Shown here: positions 38,640 through 50,939 of the stretch, piece by piece | Layout: each line of letters begins with the position of its first letter | Numbering within the stretch: position 1 is the first letter of the stretch | Assembly (NCBI GenBank): GCA_947069175.1 | Contig: CAMTDV010000030.1 | Span: forward strand, 101,704,411-101,768,410 | Source: Scalesia atractyloides | Taxonomy: Eukaryota; Streptophyta; Magnoliopsida; Asterales; Asteraceae | Reading direction: 5' to 3' | Length of the DNA: 64,000 nt | The notes under the pieces: generated by a model | Database searches by the model: none | What the model saw: only the letters and a program-made list of their open reading frames with translations | Told to the model about the DNA's origin: nothing | Made by a program: the position numbers and the translations under genes

Positions 38640-38662
38640 GTGTTTGTGTATATATAAGTGGT
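38640..38662 (-). promoter_or_regulatory. TATA-like box upstream of the SULTR gene
   Basis: On the minus strand CACTTATATATACAC lies about 55-65 nt before the ATG at 38592. The distance is short for TATA plus leader, so it is only a candidate. Confidence 0.35.
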
Positions 38663-38927
38663 TGGTGAATGATATGGTGATATTGGATAAAGATGTAATT
38701 ATGGGAGTAAGTTAGAGATTATTGGGGTGATTTTGACAGATTCAGAAGGGATGTAAATAATTTTTCATGTAAATTCGGGTTGTGGATACATGTGAATATT
38801 AATATTGTTGACATATTCAAAATACGGGTAGAAAAAGTAAAATAATATAAGTTTCATGTTTTGAGAAGAGGGTGGGTTTGAGCTTTTTTTTATTTTTATT
38901 TTTTATTTTAGGGTGGAAAGGAGTCGA

Positions 38928-39412
38928 GCCGAGCCCAAGCTCGATTAGACTCGAGCTCGAGCTCGAGCTCGATTAACTTATGAGAGTTTGAGTTTGAGCT
39001 CGGCGTGGTTCGAGCTTTGTCTTTAAAGCTCGAGCTCGGCTCGTTATTAGTTTCTCAAGCTCGAGCTCGGTTTGGGTTCGGTTTCTTTATTGTCTATTAG
39101 TTGTTTTTTTTGGAACGGCGTCTATTAGTTAATATATTAAATAAAATTAATACGAATAAAAAACTGGTTCAGCTCGGTTTGTTTACTAATAAACTTTAAA
39201 TAAGAGGTAAATGTTATTAAATATTAACAAAACTAATATTACTATAAAGCTCGACGAGCTTCACATGCCAGGCTCAAGCTCGGGTTCGATAATTAAACGA
39301 GCTTTGTTTTAGGCTCAAGCTCGGCTCATACTCGATAAGGCTCAGCTCATTTTAAGCCTTTTCTCGAACCTGTCCTGAACTGTTCGTGAGCAGCTCAGCT
39401 CGTTTGCACCCC
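38928..39412. mobile_element. hAT-like MITE with GAGCTCGAGCTCG body
   Basis: It runs from TAGGGTGGAAAGGAG to GAGCTCAGCTCGTTTGCACCCCTA-type ends (TAGGGGTGCAAACGAG from the right) in an AT-rich setting that hides any duplication. Same class as 56756-57166. Confidence 0.6.
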
Positions 39413-39711
39413 TATTTTTTTTTCTGCATCTTATCTTTTAAGACTTTAATTCATTGGTGAATGAGAATCATTACTATGTATGAAAAGGATCATATAAGAT
39501 CAAGCAATATTTGTTTGTTATAGATATATGGAATGGATTTTTTTACTAACCAAATAAAATCTCAAGGAAAATGGTAGAGTTGATCCTTTTTATAGTAAGT
39601 TAGTGATCTTTGGATGATCACGATCAGACACAACACTAAGTAGAAAAAAAATATGAGATTTTAAGGTTGGTGATCTGTAAGCAATCACCGATACACATCT
39701 GTCAACAATAT
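39121..39711. repeat. Dispersed repeat, partner of 61199-61857
   Basis: The two regions are co-linear and same-orientation: GGTAAATGTTATYAAATATT, then GCTCG words, then AGACTTTAATTCAYTGGTG, AAGATCAAGCAATATTTG and GGATTTTAAGGTTGGTGAT. It extends past the hAT-like end at 39412, so a composite unit was copied. Confidence 0.9.
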
Positions 39712-41861
39712 TATTATGAGAAGATTTCTATAAATATACTTTGTTATATTTTGTTATATCTAAGAGCATTCAATCCTTATCGTTATAACTTAACTAAAAA
39801 CCATCATTCCTTAAAAATGTTTAAAAGTCTTCACACTTCATTTCTTAACCTTACAATTTAATGAAAATGATTAAAGAATTAGTATTTATTTTCATATAAT
39901 TTGAAGGATATGAATGATGTTGAAGGAATCTATTGTAACTCTTTTAACTTAAAACTTTTTTTCTTATGATTTTAGAGACATGACATATATACCATTACCA
40001 GTCCTGATATATCATATGACTCATACCCAACTGAAGATTCGTGAGATGTTGTTGAGAGTATTATGAAGCTGGGATTTTTCTCTGAAATGTTAAGTATTTT
40101 TCAGCTTTGAAAAAGGTAATTTAGTCATTGTAATTAACAAGGGGAAAATGTAATTTCAATTTAATCTCGGGTAAATATGCAATTGAGAGTGTTTTTAAGG
40201 GGTAATATGCAATTTTCTGTAAGAGTAAAGTGTCCGGATAGTCCTGTGGTTTACCTCGTTTTCACCTTTAGTCCCTACATTTTCAAAATTACAGCTATAG
40301 TCCCCAACTTTGACAAAGTCGTTCTTGGATAGTCCCTGACGTGGATGAAGGTTAGTTTTCTCAGTTAAGTGGTTGTGAAAATAATACCTACCCTACCTCC
40401 ACCCCTACTCCCTTTCTTTCTCTCTCTTTCTTTCTCTTCTTCTCCTCATAACACATCACACAAAAAATATGACAACTGACAACTTTCGGGTAATTTCCGT
40501 ACAATCAGACAATTAATTTAATCATGCAATTATGTGTTTAAACGTCACAAACTGCTTGCTTGCATCTCATATATTTGAAACTGTCATGAAAACATTTAAA
40601 TAGTGCATATCATTCATGTGAATAGTATCGTTTGAAAACAATTTGAAACCATGCATTGAAACAACCAGTAGGCTTGCCGGTTAGACTAGCTGTGTCAGCA
40701 CTACTCCGGTACTCAGCTTAACGAAAGTTCTAGGGCTTAGATAGAAGTCCAATAGCAATCATATATCAAATCCTATATGGGAAAACAAGGATTTAACTTA
40801 ACACTTTCCGGAAATACTTTAATACACTTAAAAGTGTCCGAAACGGACTAGAAATGACAAATTCAGCACTTTTTAGCAAAATTCAGCATTTGCAACTTTT
40901 AACGAGCCAATGTAATGTCCAGAATTAAGTTCAAACAACATAAAATACTTACTAAAGTATTGGGAATTCAATGGTATCACAAAAACACATAAAACCATAC
41001 AAAGTACACAACTTGGTAACTTAATCATCCGATAACGGAACGATCACTCGAACACAACCAGAAGCATCTAGTGAGCTCGTTAACACTATTTTGAGATCAT
41101 ATGACTAGTTATGATCACCCAACACCTTGTTCCACCTTAAGAACACCAATAAAAATAATACCCTAACTAAATCCCTAAACCTTCAACTAAATACCTAACT
41201 AATACTTGAAACAAAAACAATACCCCCCCCCCCCCCCCCGCTAAATTTCAGTCAAACATGGGGCCCACAAGCCCCCATGTTGTCTCAAGATAATGTTTTT
41301 GGCATGATGGACAATAGAAGTATTTAGGGGAAAATAAGAATTTGTAAGGAATCAAGGGGACATGATCACCAATTAAAAACTCACAACTCTCAACACTTAT
41401 CTTCATCATCTTCAAACAACACAACCACCTCCATCATTCTCCATATCCACGGCCACATACCACCTCCCCTAATCTCCATTCTTGCTTCACTTTACAACCA
41501 TTCAAAAGGTGTTCAAAGGTGTCGCAAGACCATCTAAGAAGCATTCAAGCATTGGAAAGTGAAGGACCACCTTGGAGTGCTTTTATCCACCTTGTTTCTT
41601 CATCTTCATCTTCTAGTGTTCATTTGCCACTTCCCTAGCCACTAGAGCTAGTTGTAAGCCCTTTGATCTTCAATTAACTTGTAACATTCGTCGAAAAACG
41701 GGTTTCAAAACCCGCTTCGTTTATATATCAAATATTCAGTTATAAGTTCGTTGCGTATTTATTGTTCAGATTATTTTAAATAATACATAATTAATAAACA
41801 TTTTAGAATTTAAAAACCATAATTAATAAATAATAATAATAAGTAAATAATAAATAAAACA

Positions 41862-41934
41862 GGGTAGCCGGGTCTCGAACCCGGGTCTCCCACGAAGACA
41901 AGCACACACCACACCACTCCGCCACACACATGTT
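41862..41934 (-). repeat. tRNA-like unit in LTR copy B
   Basis: Minus strand: GTGTGGCGGAGTGGTGTGG as D-arm-like part, then GACCCGGGTTCGAGACCCGG as T-arm-like part. It corresponds to 2410-2482 in copy A. Confidence 0.6.
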
Positions 41935-42525
41935 TGTGTTCAGTTACTGAAACAAATAACACTTATAGTAAAAACCGAAAGTCAAACCTGTAAGTCCGCG
42001 CACCCAGAACTCGAAATCGCCGGAAAAACCGAAACTCCGCAAATGTTGCCATTTCCCTTTGACTGAAACGCGTAAACTGATTTCAACATCAGTTATAACC
42101 GTTGCTTAACACTCAATTTGGTCAAAACCGTTTCCTTTGAAGATTGAAATCTTTGACCGCGAATCATGGCCTCTAATTCGAAACCAATCGGCTTGTTTCC
42201 CTTATAAATACCCACCCAAACTTCTTGTAAACATTTCGCTCAGAACCACACTCACTTCCTGAAGCTTTAGTCCTTTCAGAGCACGTCGCCGGAGATTCTC
42301 GCACTCGCCGGAATATCACCGGAGAACCGAAGCCTTACTCCTAATCGGTATAATCATCTAAACCTTCTTACTATCTCTTGATTAGTAATTTAATTGCTCA
42401 ATACAATAATCGAAACTGTTAATTCAGTTCGTTCAGCCGGAATCACTGTCGGAAATTTGGGATGATGAAAAAGATGAAGTTAAGATAGTGTTTTAATATA
42501 AATAAAAACGGGTATTTAATCGGGT

Positions 42526-42930
42526 TAGACACACAGTCCAGCGGTGGACTGTGTGCAAATACAAAACACACGTCCCGGGTTCAAATCGCACATGTTTCCG
42601 ACTTTCTGAAATAAAACCAACATTTTTAAAACCTATTCAGATCAATTCACAGGATATATATAAGAGGAATATAATCCAGTAGTTAAGCAGATTAGACACA
42701 CAGCCCAAGGGCTGTGTGCACTCGAACCGAAAGTCCCGAGTTCGATTCCGGGTTTCTGTAACCGGTTCGGCCATATTAAATCATTTTTAATAAAAACTAA
42801 ATAAGGTTAAAGTTAGTTAGTATATATATATAATTAAAACAGAGAATATTTCGGGTTAGACACGTAGCTCAGTTGGTAGAGCTGCGTGCACGTATACGAG
42901 AGGTCCCGAGTTCGAACCTCACTCGCGCCT
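42526..42930 (+). repeat. Array of three tRNA-like units in LTR copy B
   Basis: Units start at about 42526, 42690 and 42845, each opened by GGTTAGACAC or a near match. The third has TAGCTCAGTTGG and GAGTTCGAACCTC. The second has the D-arm region CAGCCCAAGGGCTG and GAGTTCGATTCCGGG. Copy A has four such units, so copy number differs between elements. Confidence 0.65.
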
Positions 42931-44354
42931 GGAATTCATGCTGTCTGACCGGTCAGACCCGGTCAAACCTGACAAAGTCAACCCATTTTTATTTATTTTT
43001 GTTTCTTTTTATTTATTTATTAAATTGAAAAATTATTTAAAAACACTTAAAAATAAAGATTTTGAAGGTTAAAAATTTGCATTAAACTCACAAAAATAAA
43101 TCTAAGAATCTCATTAAAGAACACTAATAAAAAAATATAATCTCAAATTTATTTATTTAATCGAATCATGTCGTTATTATTTAGGTTAGTTTTCCCTCGT
43201 CGGTTGAATCTTAATATTCGTGCGCATTCATCGTCATCAAGAAACGCATCCACTGTGAGTGAATCTCTACCAATTCCCCGTTTTAATCACGTTTTGGGGT
43301 GTATCATGTGTCGTACTATTCTTTTATTTTATTTAAACACTTGTGCATACATCATATCCGTGATCAAATGTGTATTGATTGTTGTGTGAATTATATGTAG
43401 ATTAAATTTATCATTTCAGTGCACGCATTTCATTAGGCCCATCAGTTCCCCGTGGGATACGGGTTGAGCATCAGGAGCCTCATTAGATCGGCTCCGTTTG
43501 ATTGAGCCTTGATCTCAAATACATCATCATTCATGTCATATACTCATCCAAAGTGGTTTGTGATTGTTTATATATATATGTTTGCTCACATGTGATTAAT
43601 GCACGACTTTTCTTTAATAAATAAAACAAGAAATTAGTCAAAATGATATCAAGGTTCACTCGCCAACTTTTGTTGACCCAAAATCTCCCCCGTTTTTACA
43701 CATGATACAGGTGATCCAGCCGAGACAGGAAACACTTAGGATGGCCTAGAAGAATAAACAAGCTTATGCTTTGGAATAAATTTATAGTTTCATTTTCCTT
43801 TGTAATTGTATGAATTTTGTTTTTGGATATTTAAGTTTGTAATTTGAATTTAATAAATATGAAACACCTTAGTAAATATCATGAACTTTGGTGATAACCC
43901 AATTATGCCCCGACTTTTATTCCGCTGCGGGTCGGGGTGTGACATAACTAGCCACTAGAGCTAGTTAAATCCATCTAAAAGGCTCACACTAAAAAGATAA
44001 ACACATGAAGAACTCTTGAAATCTAAAGAAAATAAACATAATCTTGAAGTGTAATAATGATGTATATGCTTATTTTGTGCTTAGCTTGATGATCATCATG
44101 TGTAGTATTGTTATATGTGAAGATCTTAAAAGTGTATGCATGGATCTTGAAAGATCCATGAAGAACAAGTTGATGAACTTAATGTAGGTCACTAATAAGC
44201 TAGTTAAAATGATTTACAAGACATGGACAGAATTTAAAGTTATTTTTGAAAATATATGAACAAGATGTTAAACATGATTTTCTACAAAAGTTGTGTAATT
44301 AGTGGATAATTAGTGTTTTTGAAGATAAATAAAATGTTAAACCTAGATTTAAAA

Positions 44355-44614
44355 GACTAACTGATAACCCAGACGACGAGGTAACTCATCTGGGTTATGT
44401 CACAAAGACTAACTGATAACCTAGACGACCAGGTAACTCATCTGGGTTATGTCACAAAGATTAACTGATAACCTAGACGACCAGGTAATTCATCTAGGTT
44501 ATGTCACAAAGATTAACTGATAACCTAGACGAAAAGGAAACTCATCTGGGTTATGTCACAAAAATCACCTAATAACCTAGACGACCAGGTAACTCATCTG
44601 GGTTATATGGAAAA
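44355..44614. repeat. Minisatellite, 52 bp x 5, each unit with internal dyad
   Basis: Units start at 44355, 44407, 44459, 44511 and 44563. Each contains GATAACCYAGACGA and CATCTRGGTTAT, which pair with each other, so every unit can form its own hairpin. It lies in the right part of the split solo LTR. Confidence 0.93.
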
Positions 44615-46786
44615 ATCTCTTAAGTATATATACACACATGGGTACACTTGGAGGAAATCACAAAAGTACAAGTATTGTACAAGTAAAAAACCCGTAGTAT
44701 AAAATGGTATAAAAACACTAAAACATGGGCTAGGCCCAAAGACACTAAAACATAGAATAGGCCCAATGACAAAGACATGGGCGGGGCCCCAATGACATAT
44801 GTGCTAGGCACAAGGACAAGGAACGGGAGATGCCGTTCACACACAAACCAAGACACGATAACAAAGTACATAATAACAAGTCAAGTGAAATAATCCAAAA
44901 CACGACTAGAACAAAGTAAATCAAGCTGGAAACTTGTACATAAAACATGCGTAACTTAAGTGTCTAATGGAGACTAGGACACTTGTAGGTTTCGGTTCGA
45001 CCAGGAAAACAATTGTAAGTTACGCAAGGAACGCAAATCGTGAGTTCATGTCCCCCTTTTTTTTAAACGCTTTCGGTTTTACGACATTCGGGGGAAATAC
45101 ATGTCAAGACACATGGTATGTTAGTTATAGAGTTAGATAACAATAAGATCGATGTGCGTAAGTAGGATTGGATAACAATATAACATTAGTAACCATTAAT
45201 CACTTAGTGACCAAGGTGCAAAAGGTGTAGATCTATTGAGCTTGAGGCACTCTCCACTCCTAGTTGTATACCATGGGGTGCTTTTGTGATCCCAATTGAG
45301 AACAAAGTGTCCTCGGTTTGGTTATATACTTACGGCGCATAGTATTGGAGGGCTCGCTACCCACTGATAGATCCTTATATTCCATAATTATTTACATACC
45401 TGGATTTCAATAATGGATAACAATCATGACAACTTATTCGAAAACAAAACTGCATAAACTCGCTCAACTTTTGTTGATTTTTCAAACTACATGTATTTCA
45501 GGAAACAAGGCTTAACCGGTGATGGATTCTTGGAGCTTACGACGATGGCCACTTTTGGAGGGTTTGCCTCATATATCCCTTCCTTGTTTGGGCATATAGG
45601 GGTCAAAACCTCGATTTAATCTACGATTATAACAAACCTATTTTGGTGATGTAACTTAATTAAATATTGTTTCGGTAAACTTATGAAACTTGTTGGAACA
45701 TGTAAACTTGAATTTGAATTTGTATAACATATGGCATCGTTGTTGGTTATAATTATGTTTACACGATTGATTGCAATGATTACCGTTAAGTCACACGTTT
45801 GCGCTTCCGCTACGACCAGGGTGTGACAAAAAACCCTTTCTTCTTCTTCATAGATGTGGAGCCGATGAAACACCACCTACCCCACCCCTTTGTTCTTCTT
45901 CACACCAAAACCACCGATGTCCACCCTATCATTTTTGGCAGATCTAGAGCAAATGAGGGTTTAATTGACGAGTTAACGAGGGTTTTTCCCGTTAGTTTGG
46001 GTTTCAAGATACGATCTGCATTTTAGGATTTTTAAATCTGATTTGATTTCAACAAATCGGAGGTGCTAGTGCTCTTATGCGTCTTTCTAGCGAAGTGGCT
46101 AGGGTTCCGACAAGTGTCCAACATCCTGAACTCGACTTGCAGGTACCATCATTGAGAGTGTTGTGCAGGTGGCTATGGGTGGATATGTGTTTCTGTGTGG
46201 TTGTTGTTGGTGGTCGACATTGACGGTTAAACGATGGTGCAAGGCGGAACCGTGCGTGACCGGTGCGTTTGAATCTAGTGGAAGACGATGTCGTGACTTG
46301 ATAACTGAAAGAGTGGAGTGTGTTTTGATAACTGAAAGAGTGAAAGACGATGTCGTGATTGAATTCCAACGCAAATCAACCGCCATTCGTTTTGAGTTCA
46401 CAGGATTTGAGGTTTTGTATGTTTGATTTTGTTTCTTTTAGTGTGGTGGTGAGTGGTGGGGGTGGTGGTTGTGGGTGATGATGGTGGTTGTCTGGCGAGA
46501 AAGAACAAGAAAGGAGAAAGAAAGGAAAGTCTTGGGGTGGGTTATAATTAAATTATAGTGGTGGGACCCACTTGTATTATAAATGATCTATTAATGTTTT
46601 TTTTTTCATGAAGGGTAGTTTTGTCATTTCACACCCACTTAACTGAGAAAACTAACTGATGTTAGGTCTAAGGACTATCCGAGAACGAATTTGTCAAAGT
46701 TGGGGACTATAGCTGTAATTTTAAAAATGTAGGGACTAAGATGAAAACGGGGTAAACCACAGGGACTATCCGGACACTTTTCTCTT

Positions 46787-47007
46787 TCCGTAAATAAAAT
46801 TCTACATTAGCCCACGAAGAGTGAATTGTAATTAGTGGCGCACAAAAAATCCAAGTATGGACCGTACCCATTCAGAAAACCCGAAACTGGTTTTTTAATA
46901 CCGATTATGTACCTGACCCCCGTAAGGTATTAATCAGTTTCATACCTTATGATGTATAACCGGTTCCAAACCTGGTTATACCCAACCCGATAAAAACCGT
47001 AAAATAC
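46787..47007. other. Short intergenic spacer with ACCGGTT words
   Basis: ATAACCGGTTCCAAACCTGG and related words suggest another decayed hAT-like fragment. No ends were found. Confidence 0.3.
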
Positions 47008-47352
47008 TCAAATCGAAAGGTGCCTAAGGTTTTTAACCGAGAAACAACCATCAACATTAGCCGACCAAGACCACGAATCCGTGCTGGTTCCCAGCTTTAT
47101 CGAACCCACCAGACTACAACGCTTGCACTCAATTATCTCGACTAGACTTATTGGAGACTTACACCACTCCCACTTAACAGTAGCTGTATAAACCTCTGTC
47201 CCTAGCCTATCTCTAACTGAACAAAGTTTGCTTTGTTCCAACCAAAATAGGTTAGGAAACTGAATTTTTAGGCACGTATCTCCCACCCAACGGTCCACTC
47301 TATTAATCATGTTGCAGAGTACTATATTCCTGGATTTAAGTTCGTTTTCCAC
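47008..47352 (-). pseudogene. L1-type LINE relic (region after the reverse transcriptase)
   Basis: The 114-residue frame includes FPNLFWLEQSKLCSVRDRL, KWEWCKSP, DSWSW and DGCFSVKNLR. That is the order seen just before the zf-RVT segment in plant L1 ORF2 proteins. No catalytic RT or endonuclease part is readable nearby. A short further decayed extension to about 47580 is possible. Confidence 0.7.
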
Positions 47353-47599
47353 TCTATTAATATTGCGCCGGACCCTATTCTACCAAAATTTAAATGGCAA
47401 AAATTCTCATCTTATACTCGAGAAGTGCAGCCCTTGAACCACCAACCTCCACAACTTATTTTGTTCCGTTTTAAAGCGGCATCTCCATTTTGCCAATAGA
47501 CTCCGGTTAAAGCCCAGCAACGAACCCAATCCCAAGCCATCTGATTTGCACTTATCTTTTGCTTGTCCTCAAGAAAATTCGTTTTTCGCGTTCACCTAC

Positions 47600-49665
47600 T
47601 TCGAACAAAAAAAAACACACACTTCCATTCTTACAATTTTGGTGGTTAACTAATTGCTTTCGTTTCGAAATTATATATTCTAATATTCCCATCAATCTCA
47701 ACTAATTTTTGGGTGATCTTTCATAGTTGCACTATAATAGATGAAATTATAATATTTGTTTCTACATTTATCTATTTCCTAATTGAAGAAACACCAAACA
47801 AATCTGGTGATTAGTTTGTGGTTTGTGTCTCGACAAAATAAGGTTAATATTCTTTTGTTCTCGTCTAAACCGCTTGCGTTGATCCTTCATACCAATCAAC
47901 ACATTGTAAGCTCGTTACAAGGAGGAGAATCGGAGGGTTCTGCTTGTAACCACCCTCCAACGTGAGAATAAGTATTGGCTTTGAGGATAAAAATGTGTGT
48001 ATTAAGTGGAAGAGCAAGAGAGCGATATTTAAACTAGGAGATGAAGTTCTCTATTTATAGCCGGAGAGAGTTGTGAAGGAGATGGGCTGATGAGCCTTGG
48101 GCCTGAGATCGACAACAAGGAATATCTATTTTGTCTTCTCTGTCACGATTGTTAGTTTTTATAGGCGAGGGTATAGTTGGCGCACGTTGAATGGATCCAC
48201 GTGTCCTGGCGGTTGTCCTTATTGTCTGATCTATAATCAACAGTTTGATGGAGATCATGGAGCAGTGGTCGGCACATGCTGATTGATGCCATGTATGTGT
48301 CGTTGTGTACTTCTTGGTGAACACTCACGTAGGGTCCCCAACACTCATATATGTTGTACGTTTAGCTGACGGATACGCTGTTGCATTGAGAAAGTTCTCT
48401 GTCTCAAAAATAGGTGTGTCTCTGCTAATTACAATTTATGCAAAATTGATACGTAGGGTTGTTTCATTTGTGTCAAACTGCTGTATTTGGAGGAAAGAGC
48501 TTGGCACCCCAAATATCTGAGAGATTTGCATGTGAGGTTTATGTTTTTTTTATAAGACTTGTCTCTATATTTATTTAAAGTTTGAATTAAATGTTTATTA
48601 ATTAATTTGATACTAAAAAGGTTTGTATCCATCATCTTTCTCATTTAGTAAAAGTCATCTGACTATTGATGTCAAAATTCATTGCTTCCACCTCCGAGTC
48701 CTTTATTTCTATAAGTCGTGAAATGAAATTGATTTACTAATAAAAATTGCAAGTTAAGGCGTTGATGATTATATTCCTGGGATCCATTGAAGGTTGAAGT
48801 TAACATTATGGACACTCCAATGATGTCCCACCTGAAAACACACATATTGGATTTTTAATTAAAAAGATGTAAAAAAAGTTTATTTATTTTTTTTAAGTTT
48901 TAAAAAAAAGTTTTTTATATATTAAAAATAGCGCTAATATAATGCACATGTACAGTGCTAATTATTTATTTATTTAAAAAAAAAGTTTTTTATATATTAA
49001 AAATAGCGATTTTTAATAAAAAATTATAAAAAACAAAATTTGATGTTTTTTTTAAACTTTTTTTGGTAGTTTTTTTGTTTTCTCATTTATATCTAGTTTT
49101 CTCATTATAGATTAATCTAGACCCTATATTTTTTTGATCAATGGTTATGAATCAAGATACCATTTTTGTTCTCTTTTAATTAAAGCTTTAATTACTAAGG
49201 GTAGTACAGACAATTTGATCTAGAATTTTAATAAATATTTTAAAGAGTTACTCAAATCTCATTAATGCAATCATAATTTCCTCCTTCACCACCATTAATG
49301 TGTTGGTTCCTACACCAATTTTATTAGAAAGGACAAAATTATTTAAAAATATCGTGTCCTACACATATTTTATTATGAGTCATAAAATTATTTAAAAGTG
49401 TTTGAGTCCTACACATTTTGTATCCTACACTAAAATATTGTTTTAATGGTTTAGAAAACGTTAAATATGTAAGATCATGTGCATGATTGTTTTAATTATG
49501 TAGGGTGCCCAACTATTTTATAAGATAGACTAATTAAATGATTAGAGTTCATTAAATTGAAAATAAAAAATAAATAAAAGTCTCATTAAATGAGTTGTTC
49601 AAATTACCTTTATATCATTTATTCCTTTTATTCTTAATTTATAAATTCTTCTCATTTGAACTCTC

Positions 49666-49719
<54 letters not shown>

Positions 49720-50070
49720 GAGATGTTTTTTTTAAGGACAATACATGTAAATTAAATAAAAATGACAAAATAACAGTTTTGCCCTTCATGTGAGAGCACA
49801 TGATTGGTTTTAACCATGAAAATGGATGGAGGTTAGTATAAAGGACATGCGGTGTGCAAAAAGTTTCAAATAAAGGACACTAGGTGTAATTTCTAAAGAT
49901 AAAGGACACACGATGCAAGTTGGTGTAAAGTTAAAGAACAAGCCATGTAATTTACTCTGCATATTTTCTATCAAAGTTTAAATACCTGGAAACAAATATA
50001 TATATTTTTTAAATAATAACAAAATTATATTGTTTTAAAAGTTTATAAACCTAACAAAAATCTTAATATA
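47600..50070. other. Intergenic, AT-rich, with repeats but no supported gene
   Basis: 48900-49030 contains a repeated TTTTTTATATATTAAAAATAGC block. 49673-49716 is (TA)n. 49727-49960 has AAGGACA..ATGTAA words typical of a small MITE. 47940-48350 is more GC-rich and could be an old LTR fragment. Open frames there lack motifs. Confidence 0.4.
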
Positions 50071-50075
50071 TTTCC

Positions 50076-50314
50076 CTGTTAGCTTCTAAGAACATGAACA
50101 ATCCCTGTCAAATTAGCAGCAACAATGAGCCAAGACGGTTTATGAAGCGCAACAATAACATTATCCGTAACGTCTTGTCCAAACACCGAGTATCCGATAA
50201 TTGCAACCGGAAAATAACATATGGCATTTACGAAATACGCCCCATTGCGCCTTTCCATATTGCTACCTTTGAGGGTTTTGCTGGGGTCGAACTTTGGGTT
50301 GAGTTGTCAGTTTG
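50076..50314 (-). pseudogene. LHT-type amino-acid permease exon relic
   Basis: LHT transporters are plasma-membrane amino-acid/proton symporters of the AAAP family. On the minus strand the frame reads STPAKPSK..IWKGAMG, then after a one-base shift at GGGG (about 50245) continues AYFVNAICYFPVAIIGY..FGQDVTDNV and KPSWLIVAANL..IVHVL. This is a highly conserved segment of LHT proteins. At the next conserved GSYQ the Tyr codon is TAA (50079-50081). No other exons are recognisable on either side. It is a single-exon relic, probably carried here by a transposon or left by deletion. Confidence 0.82.
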
Positions 50315-50832
50315 CTTTATAAGTCACAATTTAAGAAAATGAAGCATTAACAATTGGTTGTTGTATCTACTTTCATACACAATTGTTTTATTTTTTAATG
50401 AAAATAGAAATTATTTGTCATCATGACATTAAAATATCCGGCGCAAAGAATAAAATGCTCATGTCATATGATGATACACAAGTCCGGGACGGGTGTAGAA
50501 CTAGTTTGCTAGATTAGGCAATACCTTTGAATTTGGAGGGATTATGTGAAGTAAATGAACATGACTGATATGGTAATGAAACCAATGGGGGTATTAAATT
50601 CTTTTCATAGGAGTTAAACGTCTATTTAACCCAGGATGTTATTGATTGAAATCGATAACCACATGGACTGGCATGGTCGATTTTGGCCAACAGGGACCGA
50701 ACATGCGATCTAGTGTGCACCATAGAAACAAACGGAAATTGTACTGTACTCAAATAACAATTTGTTTGAGAGCAAACTTTAATAAATTATACCTAAAAGT
50801 TGGAAAATGATCAAACTTTTAACATGAAAATG

Positions 50833-50861
50833 TATATATATATATATATATATAAATATAT

Positions 50862-50907
<46 letters not shown>
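50833..50907. repeat. (TA)n microsatellite
   Basis: Long alternating TA tract with two short interruptions. It abuts the dispersed repeat beginning near 50940. Confidence 0.95.
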
Positions 50908-50910
<3 letters not shown>

Positions 50911-50939
50911 ATTTTAAACCTTTTGGTTTCATCATATCA

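Larger units (their letters stand above)
41680..43944 (+). mobile_element. Solo LTR, copy B, with tRNA-like units (2265 bp)
   Basis: It starts TGTAACATTCGTCG and ends GGGGTGTGACA. Perfect 5-bp duplications TAACT flank it (41675-41679 and 43945-43949). It is the inverted relative of 1-2667. The only open frame is a short one (43168-43389) that I do not consider a gene. A 19-bp CTAGCCACTAGAGCTAGTT occurs both upstream and just after the element. Removing the element leaves it as a short direct repeat of the host LTR. Confidence 0.88.
40470..45828 (-). mobile_element. Solo LTR (about 3.1 kb) interrupted by another LTR
   Basis: Read on the minus strand it starts TGTCACACCCTGGTCG (at 45828) and ends GTTGTCA (at 40470), the TG..CA ends of an LTR. 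It is flanked by AAATA (40465-40469) and AAAAA (45829-45833), a 4/5 match for a 5-bp duplication. It is split by the solo LTR at 41680-43944. No gag-pol sequence is present, which suggests excision by LTR-LTR recombination. A run of 15 C occurs near 41225. Confidence 0.7.
40221..46786. mobile_element. Terminal-inverted-repeat element, host of two nested LTRs
   Basis: The left terminus AAGAGTAAAGTGTCCGGATA and the right terminus (complement AAGAGAAAAGTGTCCGGATA) begin long imperfect inverted repeats of about 165 bp, through AGTCCCTACATTTT and AGTTTTCTCAGTTAAGTGG. Without the nested LTRs the element would be about 1.2 kb. Its own interior (45834-46620) has open frames at 45799-46026 and 46163-46426 with no recognisable domain. 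No target duplication could be fixed. Confidence 0.8.

Noticed and set aside
43168..43389. Small protein gene inside LTR copy B
   Set aside because: No conserved motif, and it overlaps repeat sequence shared with copy A, where the frame is not kept.
44355..44614. CRISPR-like or riboswitch array
   Set aside because: The regular 52-bp repetition has no variable spacers and sits within an LTR.
46049..46426. Overlapping open frames of 87-106 residues inside the TIR element
   Set aside because: They overlap on opposite strands with no recognisable domain. A captured gene fragment is possible but unsupported.
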